Source: Desmodus rotundus | Lineage: Eukaryota > Chordata > Mammalia > Chiroptera > Phyllostomidae | Length of the DNA stretch: 64,000 nt | Assembly (NCBI RefSeq): GCF_022682495.2 | Contig: NC_071392.1 | Coordinates: 59,731,459-59,795,458 of the forward strand | Direction of reading: 5' to 3' | Translations under genes and position numbers: made by a program | Shown: one piece after another, positions 33,696 through 43,845 of the stretch | Position numbering within the stretch: the stretch's first letter is position 1 | Layout: the number at the start of each line of letters is the position of its first letter | Notes under the pieces: generated by a model | Databases searched by the model: none | Told to the model about the DNA's origin: nothing | What the model saw: only the letters and a program-made list of their open reading frames with translations

Positions 33696-35329
33696 AAACA
33701 ACTTGCAAGTAATAAACAAAAAGTTTCACTAGCTTCTTATTTTATTTCCCCTTTCATCTGAGGTGATTAAATTATTGACTAGTGGCTGAATAAAATTGAT
33801 AAGTATTGTCTAGATGTTTGTGTATTACCAGGTAATTTTTATGTTTATTGTTACAAAGTAGTCTGTTTATTTTCTTTTGCTTTTTTGGTATTTTTCTCTA
33901 TTGAATTTTATTCTTATAATTTTGACCAATTCTCTAATTGAGTAGAAAATTTGAAAATTTTCCTTACAAAAATATTAAAATATGTTATTTTAATTTTCTT
34001 TTATTTTTCTCATTTCTTTATTTCATTGGGATTGTGGATTTCATTGTGGATTTATATATTATTGGAATCTCTATCACTTGTCAATACTTCCTTCAAGAAA
34101 ACCCTCAAACTTGCCTTCCATCTCAAAATTATCAAGTCAGTCATTATACAATATAGTTCATCCATACTTATGAGATTAATAAAACAATAAACAAAAACTA
34201 CAATAATTTTTACTAATTAGCCTGTTATTTGGGTTCTCTTCATTAAAATTTTTCACTTATTAAAATAGGTATGTATTATTTTGTCTAGTAGTAAAAAGTA
34301 AGATCTTTCTAAGTTGCTTTCTTTGCCCATTGTATAATTATGCAAAGAAAGTTTTAATGAACACTGATAAATCTTTTTACACATAAACTAATACACAAGC
34401 CTTGAGAAATACTTTTATTTATGCTAAATTAGGGTTATTTGTCATTCTACCTGAAGGAAAGTGTTCTCAAGCCTTAAGAACATGTGTAGCCAAACCCTGG
34501 CAGTTTCTGGGATTAGAATGACTAACATGTTTGTAAAAGAATATTGTTCATAGCACGAGATCAGCTAAAGTCTTATTTTCCCATACATATTATCATAATT
34601 CAATTATAATCTATAATTGAATAGATAATCTATAATCAATTATAGTTTATAATTGAATTATAATAATATAATTTGGTGTGTTGTTATTTAATTATAAATA
34701 CATTAACACTATTTCCTAACATTTACTTCCTATGTAAGTTATGGCTCAGATAGCCAAAACTAAGATGTTGAATTTTTTAAACCACAAAGTTAACACACAG
34801 TGTCAGTTTCAGTACTTTTTATATCAAACCCGTTACTGTCTTTGTTACCAAATGGGGAGCAACTTAGCAAGTTGAGAAAGCAAATACTCCAGTGTCTTGT
34901 GGGTTGGGTATTATGATGTGGCTTTAAAACCTTATCTGGAGATTCATATTTTTCTGGGGCAGGTTTGAGAGGAGTAATTATACATAAGAACCAAGACAAT
35001 TCTAGAGCCAAATAGCAACAACTTTTCAATTCTGTCCACTATTAATTTTCTACACAATATCTCCTAGTCAGAGACCTAGATATTTGTATCTATAAAATGT
35101 TTTATTTTGTAATTTTGATCAAAGCACTTAATGAAGATCCCCTTAAAATCATAATAAAAAATAAAACACATAAAATAGTAATAGAAATTTAAACATTATG
35201 ATTTCACCTTGCATGTAAGTATTTCTGCATTCTCATATCCTTACCTTAGGAGATTGTGAACATCATTTAAAAAGTTATTTTTTCTCATTCCTATTTGTAA
35301 ACCTGAAGTTCATTCTCTGAATATTGGCA
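33696..35329. other. AT-rich intergenic sequence with one palindrome, no gene
   Basis: No coding region was recognised. The only distinct structure is the inverted repeat at 34595-34661. Short AT-rich frames near 33938-34190 have no recognisable content. Confidence 0.55.
34595..34661. repeat. AT-rich palindrome, 26-bp arms
   Basis: The left arm is 34595-34620 and the right arm 34636-34661, with a 15-nt spacer. By eye 25 of 26 positions are complementary. The arms contain ATAATTCAATTATAA on the left and TTATAATTGAATTAT on the right. Confidence 0.85.
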
Positions 35330-35335
35330 CTGGTA

Positions 35336-36150
35336 TGTTGGGAACTGCCCTGCCTGGTTTCAGAAGCTGTAAACCCCCATGGTTAAGGCTAAGTCAGAGG
35401 CCTTGGGACTATAAGCCATTAAGGAGACGAAGCTTATCTCCCTGGTAGGGGTGCCATCTCCCACTTTACTTCACTCTGCTTGGTCCTGAGCTTGACCAGT
35501 TAGCCAATGACAGGTAAGATTCCTCAAGGGAGGAACTACCTAAGGCAGGCATGATCACGAAAAAGGCCCACAGGGAAGGACTTGGGGAGCTACAGAAAAG
35601 GGGGTGATGGACCCTTGCCCCTTGGCTTTGACATAGCCTGAGTCCTCATTCTGTCTGCAAGAAGTCTCCTAATCTCTTGGCTGCCTTACTTCCCCTGCCT
35701 GACTTAAGCCTGAAACAATGACATAGGATGGTGCAGTCCTGTGCTGGAAAGGGCAAATTCCCTGGGGAATCAGGCCTAAAAAAGAATACATAAAATCACG
35801 TGAAACCTGCTTTGTTTATACCCTCAGCTTAAATGATAAGGGTCCAAGTCTGAAATGAGTTTGTTTCCCAAAGTTTTATAGCCCTTTAACTAACTGACCC
35901 TAACTCAGAATAAGCCCTCAAAGTTCTTTATATGTTATCTATTGTTTGACCCTTACTGCCTGACAATGATTGATGAGCTTTATCTGAATTCCTGGGCAAA
36001 ATGAACCTAATAAAAGCCCATGGAGGAAAAGGCTCTTGGCCCTTCTCCTTTGAGAGATCGGCCACCTCTCCTTCCCAAGCAGATCATGTCTTGGTAGACT
36101 TATTCTCATCTGTGGCAGACGGAGAGGCTCTGCGGTAAAGCTCCCCAACA
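35336..36150 (+). mobile_element. Solo LTR of a class II ERV, copy 2
   Basis: It starts TGTTGGGAACTGCC, ends CTCCCCAACA, and is flanked by a perfect 6-bp duplication CTGGTA (35330-35335 and 36151-36156). A poly(A) signal, CCTAATAAAAGCCC, lies near 36008. It aligns with the reversed LTR at 18639-19478. The 6-bp duplication and terminal sequence fit betaretrovirus-like elements. No internal genes adjoin it. Confidence 0.9.
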
Positions 36151-36183
36151 CTGGTAAATACTCATCAAACATTTGTTGAAAAC

Positions 36184-36781
36184 TGATGTGGATCCCGGCC
36201 AGCAGGATCCGTTGTGGTTGCAATATATACATACACACTGATTACAGAGGTCCTGTGGAGGAAAAGGGACGGCCTGGCCACTCTTCAAGAGGAGAGCGCC
36301 TCTGAGCTCCTCAGCCACTCCCTCCAGAGGAGAACGCCCCCCCCACCCTTGCCTTAACAGGCTTTTATTGTTTTTCTAGGCCCCTTACAACAAAGAAGGT
36401 CCTCTTTTACTATGCAAAGGTTTATTTTGGGTGGTTATCTTTTGCAGACAAAGAAGAGGGTGGCTGAATACATCAAAGGAGGATATTTGCAATGTAAAAG
36501 GAGAAATGGTTGAAACCGAAACCGAAACCGCTGAGTTCCATACCTGGAAGGCTTAGCCCAGATTTTAGGAAGATAAAGATACTCAGTGAACATTTCCTTG
36601 CCTCAGGGTGAGAGAGTTTTAGCAAGAGCAAGTCTCACAGCAGTGTAGGTACAATGCAGGCCTGATTTCCCACTGGAGAACCTATCCGTGGACATGGGTC
36701 CTGCCCGCAAACTTCTCTCCCCACTGGCTTTTCCAAGTAGAGGCTGAGCCACATTTCCCATGCTTGGAACAGTTCCCCACA
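36184..36781 (-). mobile_element. Solo LTR of a second class II ERV family
   Basis: On the minus strand it starts TGTGGGGAACTGTTCC and ends GGGATCCACATCA. A perfect 6-bp duplication, GAAAAC, flanks it (36178-36183 and 36782-36787). A poly(A) signal reads AATAAA on the minus strand near 36423. It is unrelated by eye to the LTR at 35336, which sits only 34 bp away. It carries the interferon-response-like motif at 36512-36529. Confidence 0.88.
36512..36529 (+). promoter_or_regulatory. Triple GAAACC, ISRE/IRF-like motif in the LTR
   Basis: GAAACCGAAACCGAAACC matches the GAAANNGAAANNGAAA pattern bound by interferon regulatory factors and STAT1/2-IRF9. It lies about 100 bp upstream of the LTR poly(A) signal on the minus strand, in the expected U3 promoter area. 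Activity is inferred, not shown. Confidence 0.7.
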
Positions 36782-36787
36782 GAAAAC

Positions 36788-37462
36788 AATTGAATTAAAA
36801 CTCCTTTTGTGAATGAGCCACATTAAAATTCAATAAGATATTAAGTAATCTGATATTTTTAAGGTGAAACCTAATTAAAGCCATTGATACTCTCTAAAAT
36901 ATTGAGGATATATATATACTCAAATTTTGTTGGGTTTTTAATATGAACCAATTGTTTAATAGAAATAGGCTTTTCCTGCCAGGCAATATATCCAGAACAT
37001 CTACCCATTTCTGAAATAGCACCACTCTGGAAACCTGTGAGATCTGACTCAATATTGTGTAAGAAATTATTGATCCAGAAATAAAGAGTGCATGTGAAAA
37101 CCTCTGAGATCTGAGTCAATATTATGTAAGAAATTAGTTGATCCAGAAATAAAGAGCCCATCTTAAAAATATCTACCACAAGTAAGCAGCAGAAACAGTT
37201 GCAGAAAAAAGGAACCAATAACACAGTGAATTTTCCACAGATGAACTGGCATTACAGTTTCTGAAATATCACTGTGAAGTTTTGCTTCTCAGATGGAGGT
37301 TGATGCTGTTTATGAATGTGACCTCCTAAAGGATGATATTACATCCTCTTCTAGATACAATCTGCACACAGCTATTAGAGACCTTTAAATCCACTGTGAA
37401 CTGACCTCTTGAATATTTACTCTCACTGGTGGTTTCTACTTTTTTCTATATCAAATGTGACT
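36788..37462. other. Unassigned sequence with a 67-bp tandem duplication
   Basis: No gene was recognised. Within it, 37029-37095 and 37096-37163 are a head-to-tail duplication with period 67, sharing the segments gagatctga and tgatccagaaataaagag. The longest frame (117 codons, minus, 37224-36871) spans the duplication and has no recognisable domain. Confidence 0.6.
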
Positions 37463-37757
37463 TTAACATCCCAGAATAAATCTCACTTAATCATGGTTTA
37501 TGATCTTTTGATGTATCGCTGTATTCAATTTGCTAATATTTTGTTGAGGTTGTTAGCATCTATGTTCAACAGAGATATTAGCTTATAACATTCTTTTTTG
37601 TAGTGTTTTCTATCTTGTTTTGGAATTAGGATAATGCTGGACTCATATATAAGCTCGAGAGACTTTCCTCATCTTGACATTTTTTAACTAGTTTGAGAAG
37701 GACAGGTGTTTTGAAAAGTTTGATAAAATTCACCTGTGAAGAGTTCCAGTCCATGGC
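37463..37757 (-). mobile_element. L1 ORF2 fragment
   Basis: It matches the ORF2 segment at about 4590-4880 in L1 copy 1 (gttgttagcatctatgttcaacagagatatta against gaggattttagtgtctatgttc). It is more diverged than the two long L1 copies and hence older. Ends are approximate. Confidence 0.7.
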
Positions 37758-38510
37758 TTTTTTTTTGTTGTTGTTGGTAGGTGTTTATTTTTATTTATTT
37801 TTAATTTTTATTAATTTCTTTACTTTTGTTCAAGAACACTTGTCTCAATTTTCTCACCACCACATTCCCCAACATCACCCACCACCACCTCCAATGCTTA
37901 ATCCTTAATCCTTTGGGTTTGTCCATGGTCCTTTATACATGCTCCTTGAACATCCTTCCCATACATTCCCCTATCATCACCAATGTCCCTCCTCTCTGGT
38001 TATTGTCAGTCTGTTCTTATTTCAGTGTCTCTGGTTATATTTTGCTGCTTGTTTATTTTGTTCCTTAGTCTCCACAAATAGGAGAGATCATATGGTATTT
38101 GTATTTCACCACCTGGCTTATTTCACATAGTAAAAAGTTCTCTAGTTCAATCCATGCTGTCTTGAAAGGTAGTGGATCCTTATTTCTTCCTGCTGTGTAG
38201 TATTTCATTGTGTAAATATACCAGAGTTTTTTGATCCACTCATTTACTGGTGGACAATTAGGCTGTCTCCAGCACTTGGTTATTGTAAATTGTGATGCTA
38301 TGAACATTGAGGTGCATATTCTTTTGAACTGGTGTTTCAGGATTCTTAGGGTATAATCACAGCAGTGCAATTGTGGGGTCAAAAGGCAATTCCATTTTTA
38401 GTCCTTTGAGGAAATTGCATACAATTTTCCACAGTGGCTGCACCATTCTATATTCCCAATACAGTGTGCTTGAATTCCTTTTTTTCCACAACTTCACCAG
38501 CACTTGTTAA
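37758..38510 (-). mobile_element. 5'-truncated L1 3' end
   Basis: It begins with a T-rich tail complement (37758-37820), then a C/A-rich 3'UTR complement, then the C-terminal part of ORF2 (38382-38065 reads TPQLHCCDYTLRILKHQF). It parallels 2220-2900 of L1 copy 1. The tail abuts the L1 fragment on its left, so this copy may have inserted into that older L1. Confidence 0.75.
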
Positions 38511-38644
38511 CATGATTATGATAAAAAATAAAAAATACTAGAAGAAATTCCAAGTAGGTTTGATGAAGCAGAGGACCAAATTAGTGAGCTGAAAGACAAG
38601 TTAGGAAAAGACACTCAGGTAGAGCAGCTGCATGAAAAATACTA

Positions 38645-40489
38645 AAAAAAGAGGGAGAGCAACCAAGATGGCGGCGTAGGTAGACACACTGCGCCTCCTC
38701 GCACAACCAGAACTGACAGAGAATCGAACAGCAAGGGGGACCAACACCAAGGAAACAGAAAATAAACATACATCCAGACCTGTAGGAGGGGAGGAGACGG
38801 GCATCGGGGTGGAGAGGACTCGCGTGGCTGTGGTGGAGTGTGGGACTACGGGGCAGGCAGTCAAAGCACTAGCAGATCCAGCGGCCCCACATTTGCACAG
38901 ATAAACCCAGAGGGCCGGACTCAGAGTGGCGGAGAACAGGGCGGGCAGAGCGGCGGGTAGCACCCCGTGGCACTACATTCACCCTCAGATAAACCAGATG
39001 AACAGTGGGGAGCGAAGCATACCACACAACCCAGGGCTCCAGCTCGGGGAAATAAAGCCTCAAACTTCTGAAAGTGCCCCTGGGGGTTGGGGCGGCAGCA
39101 GGAGAGACTCCCAGCCTCACAGGAGAAGTTGTTGCAGAGACCCACAGGGGCCTAGAGTGTGCACAGGCCCACTTACTCGGGAACCAGCACCAGAGTGGCC
39201 CAGGTTGATTGTGGGTAGCAGAGTGAAAGATTGAAATCCGGAGGAGAGTGAGGCGGGCACCATTGCTCCCACTCGGCCCCTCCCCCACGTATAGCATCAC
39301 AGCGCAGCGACCAGCATTACCCCGCCCCAGTGAACACCTAAGGCTCCGCCCCTTAAAGTAACAGACACGCCAAGAAAAACAAACAAAAAAATGGCCCAAA
39401 TGAGAGAACACTTCAAAGCTCCAGAAAAAATACAACTAAGTGACGAAGAGATAGCCAACCTATTGGATGCACAGTTCAAAGCACTGGTTATCAATATGCT
39501 CACAGACTTGGTTGAATCTATTCGAAAACCAGATGAAAAAATGAAGCCTATGCTAAGAGAAACAAAGGAAAATGTACAGGGAACCAATAGTGATGAGAAG
39601 GAAACTGGGGCTCAAATCAATGGTATGGACCAGAAGGAAGAAACAAAGATCCAACCAGAAAAGAATGAAGAAACAAGAACTTGGAAAAATGAAGAGAGGC
39701 TTAGAAACCTCCAGGACACCTTGAAACGTTCCAACATCCAAATTATAGGGGTGCCAGAAGGAGAAGAGGAAGAACAAAAAATTGAAAACTTATTTGAACA
39801 AATAATGGAGAACTTCCCCGATCTGGCAAAGGAAATAGACTTCCAGAAAGTCCAGGAAGCTCAGAGAGTCCCAAAGAAGCTGGACCCAAGGAGGAACACA
39901 ACAAGGCACATCATAATTACATTACCCAAGATTAAACTCAAGGACCTACATCCAAGATTACTGTATCCAGCAAAGCTATCATTTAGAATGGAAGGGAAGA
40001 TAAAGTGCTTCTCAGATAAGGTCAAGTTAAAGAAGCTCATCATCACCAAGCCCTTATTATATGAAATGTTAAAGGGAGTTACCTGAGAAAAAGAAGATCA
40101 AAAATAGGAACAGTAAAAATGACAGCAAACTCACAGTTATTAACGACCACACCTAAAACAAAAACAAGAGCAAACTAGGCAAACAACTAGAAGAGGAACA
40201 GAACCATAGAGATGGAGATCACATGGAGGGTTGTCAATAGGGGAGTGGGAGGGGGAGAGGGGGGGAAAGGTACAGAGAATAAGTAGCATAGATGATAGGT
40301 GGAAAATAGACAGGGGGAGGGTAAGAATAATGTAGGAAATGTAGAAGCCAAAGAACTTATAAGTATGACCCATGGACATGAACTATAGGGGGGGGAATGT
40401 GGGAGGGAGGGGGGTGGGCAGGATGGAGTGGAGTGGGGAGGAAATGGGACAACTGTAATAGCATAATCAATAAATATATTTAAAAAAAA
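38645..40489 (+). mobile_element. HAL1 copy 3, short-ORF1 subfamily, inside old L1 ORF1
   Basis: It is bounded by an 11-bp duplication (gaaaaatacta at 38634-38644 and 40490-40500). It has a YY1-type 5' end (CAAGATGGCGGC at 38664-38675), a 5'UTR, an open ORF1 (39391-40086), a G-rich 3'UTR and an A-tail. It is very similar to copy 1 throughout. There is no ORF2. Confidence 0.9.
39391..40086 (+). CDS. HAL1 ORF1 protein, 231 aa, internally deleted form
   Basis: It is open from MAQMREHFKAPEKIQLSDEE to the stop at 40084-40086. It has the same domain order and the same 47-residue in-frame gap as the copy at 9759 (here the junction reads PKIKLKDLHPRLLYPAKLSF). Both also lack a lysine present in other copies (QIMENFP rather than QIMKENFP), so these two are close relatives. 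The C-terminal piece YPAKLSFRMEGKIK is retained. It is an ORF1p-like RNA-binding protein in origin; the deleted form's activity is unknown. Confidence 0.85.
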   Translation: MAQMREHFKAPEKIQLSDEEIANLLDAQFKALVINMLTDLVESIRKPDEKMKPMLRETKENVQGTNSDEKETGAQINGMDQKEETKIQPEKNEETRTWKNEERLRNLQDTLKRSNIQIIGVPEGEEEEQKIENLFEQIMENFPDLAKEIDFQKVQEAQRVPKKLDPRRNTTRHIIITLPKIKLKDLHPRLLYPAKLSFRMEGKIKCFSDKVKLKKLIITKPLLYEMLKGVT

Positions 40490-43400
40490 GAAAAATACTA
40501 TGAAAAATTATGATAGCTTAAGGGATCTGCAATACAACATGAAACAAACAACATTCAAATCATAGGAATAACAAAAAGAGAAAAAAATAGCAAGGGATAG
40601 AAAACCTGTTTGAAAAAATAATGACAGAAAACTTCTTGAATGTGTAGGGGGGGAAAGCCACACAAGTTCAGGAAGCACAGACAGTCCCAAACAAGAAGAA
40701 ACCAAAGAGGCTTACTCCAAGACACATCATAATTAAAATGCCAAATTTTAAAGACAAAGAATCTTAAAAGCAGCAAGGGAAAAACAGGAAGTAATATACA
40801 AGGGAACTCCGATAAGGCTAGCAGCTGATTTCTCAACAGGAACACTACAAGCCAGGAGGGAATGGCCAGAAATATTCCAAGTAATGAAGAGCAGAGGCCT
40901 GCAACCAAGACTACTCTACACAGCAAGAATCTCAAATAAAATGGGAGGCTGAAAGAATACACCTCCACTAGACCAGCACTGTAAGATATGTTAAAAGGAC
41001 TGCTTTAAGAAAAGGAAGAAATAGAGCGAGAGAGAGAGAGGGACACAGGTACAAAGGCGGGGGGAATGAATAAGTACCTATCAATAATAACCTTAAATGT
41101 TAATGGATTAAACACTCCAATCAAAAAGCATAAGGTAGGTGAATGGATAAGAAAACATGACCTGCCCATATGCTGCCTACAAGAGACCTACCACATGGGA
41201 AAAAAAACTATACAGACTGAAAGTAAATGGTTAGAAAAAAATATTCCAACAAAATGGACAGGAAATAAAAGCCAGGGAAGCATTACTTATGTCAGACAAA
41301 ATAGATATTAAAACAAATGCCATAAAAAGAGATACAGAAGCACATTTCATAATACTCAAGGGAAGAATTTATGAAGAAGATATAAACATTATAAACTTAT
41401 ATGCACCCAACATAGCAGCACCCAAATATATAGGAACATTTTGGAGGACTTCAAGAAAGATATAGACAGGAGCACAATTATATTAAGGGATTTTAACACC
41501 CCACTGTCAAAAATAAAACATCTCCCAAACAAAATATGAACAAGGATATTGCAGCATTAAACAATTGAACAATGCCCTAGATCAAATGGACTTAACTAAT
41601 TTCATCCCAAAGAACCAAAATACACATTCTTTTCAAATGCATATGGAACATTTTCGAAGGTAGACCGTATGATAGGACACAAAACAAGCCTCAACAAATT
41701 CAAGAAACTTGAAATCATAACAAGCATTTTCTCTGACCACAAGGGACTGAAACTAGGAACCAACCTCAAGGAAAAAAAGTGAAAAACATTCAAATTCAAG
41801 GAGACATAATAGCATGCTATTAAACAATGAATGGGTTAATAATGAGCTCAAGGAAGAAATCAAAAGTATTCTGGAACTGAATTGAAAGGATAAAGAAGAG
41901 ACCAAAACCTATGGGACCCAGTGAAGGTAGTCCTGAGAAAGAAGTTCATAGCCAGTTAGGTCTACTTAAAAAACATAGAAACATTTCAAATAAACAACCT
42001 AATCCTACTGCTATAAGAGCTGTGGAACAACAGCAAACAAGTCCCAGAGTGAGTAGAAGGAAGGAAGTGACCAAGATCAAAGCAGAAATAAATGACATAG
42101 AGACTAAAAAAACAATTGAAAGAATCAATAAATCCAGGAATTGGTTCTTTGAAAAGATGAACAAAATTAACAAGCCTTTAAACAGACTCATCAACAAAAA
42201 AGAGATAGGCCTCTAATAAACAAGATCAGAAATGAATGAGGAGAGATTACAACTGATACCACAGAGATAAAAAGGATCGTAAGAAATTACTACAAACAAC
42301 TTATATGCCAAGAAATTTGAAAACCTGGGGAAAATGGATAAACGTCTAGAAAAATATAACTAACCAAAACTGAATAAAGAAGGAGCAGAAAGCCTGAACA
42401 GACTGATAATAGCTGGTGATACTGTAGCACTAATCAGAGAATCCTTGGTGCACAAAAGCCCTGGATTGGATGGTTTCACAGGAGAATTTTACAAAACACT
42501 TAAGGAAGACCTAACACCTATCTCACAGACTATTCCAAAAAGTTCAAAAAGAAGAAACACTCCAAGATTTGTTTTCTGAAGCCAGCATCATCCTAATTCC
42601 ATAATCAGATAATGACACAACAAAGAGAAAACTATAGGTTAATATTGCCGATCAACACAGATGCTAAAATCCTCAATAAAATATTGGCAAACCTCATCCA
42701 GCAATACATTAAAAAGATCATACACCAAGATCAAATGGATTCATCCCAGGATGCAAGGAAGGTTCAATATTTGCAAATCAATAACCATAATACATCATAT
42801 AAACAAAGGAAAGACAAAAATTGCATGATCACATCAACACATGCAGAAAAATCATTTGATAAGGTACAGCACCCATTGATGATAAAAACACTCTACAAAG
42901 TGGGAATACATGGTGCATACTACAACATGATAAATGTTATATATGAGAAATGTACAGCCAACATCAAAGCCAATGGGCAAAAATTTAAAGCTTTCCCACT
43001 AAGATCAGGAACAAGACAAGGATGTCCACTTTCAGCACTTCTATTCAACATAGTATTGGAGGTCCTAGCCAGAGTGATACAACAAAAACAACAACAAAAA
43101 AGAAATAAAAGGCACCCAAATTCAAAAGGAAGAAGTAAAACTGTCACTGTTTGCAGATAATGTGAAGGTGTATATAGAAAACCCTCTTATTCCTCCAAAA
43201 CACTACTCGATCTAATTAGTGGATTTGGTATATCAGTGAGATACAAAGTCAATATTCATATATTGAAGGCACTTTTTTACACCAACAACAAAACATCAGA
43301 AACAGAAATCAGAAAAAAAAATCCCATTTGCTATAGCTACAAGAAAAAGAAAGTACCTAGGAATAAATCTAGCTGAAGAGGTTAAATACCTGTATTCAGA

Positions 43401-43845
43401 AAACTACACAACACTGACGAAAGAAATTAAGGAAGAAATAAATGGAAATATATACCGTGTTCATGGATTGGAAGAGTTAATATGATCAAAATGTCCATAC
43501 CACCCAAAGCAATTTATAGATTCAATGCAATCCCTATTTAAACACCAATGACATATTTCACAGATATAGAACAAACATTTCAAAAATTTATATGGAACTA
43601 TAAGTGACCCCAAATAGCCACAGCAATATTGAGAAAAAAAAGAATAAAGTTAAGAGGGATCACCATATCTGATATAAAATATTACAAGGCCACAGTAATC
43701 AAAAGAGTGTGGTACTGGCATAAGAACAGACACATAGAACAATGGAACAGAATAGGGAGCCCAGAAGTAAAGCTAAATCTCTATGGTCAAATAATATTCA
43801 ACAAAACGAGCACAACAATAAGATGGATTAAAAATAGATTCTTCA

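Larger units (their letters stand above)
38530..41006 (+). pseudogene. L1 ORF1 remnant, interrupted by HAL1
   Basis: 38555-38640 encodes the coiled-coil stretch DEAEDQISELKDKLGKDT. HAL1 copy 3 interrupts it at 38644-38645, and ORF1 resumes at 40501 with DSLRDLQYNMK. The RRM and C-terminal domain run to about 41006, with a CCGATAAGGCTAGCAG segment in place of the usual region. Stops and frameshifts are frequent. It once encoded the L1 RNA-binding protein. Confidence 0.75.

Noticed and set aside
38510..38530. Head-to-head L1 junction as a twin-priming 5' inversion of one element
   Set aside because: The plus-strand side is an almost complete old L1 running to its own 3' end, so two separate elements explain it better.
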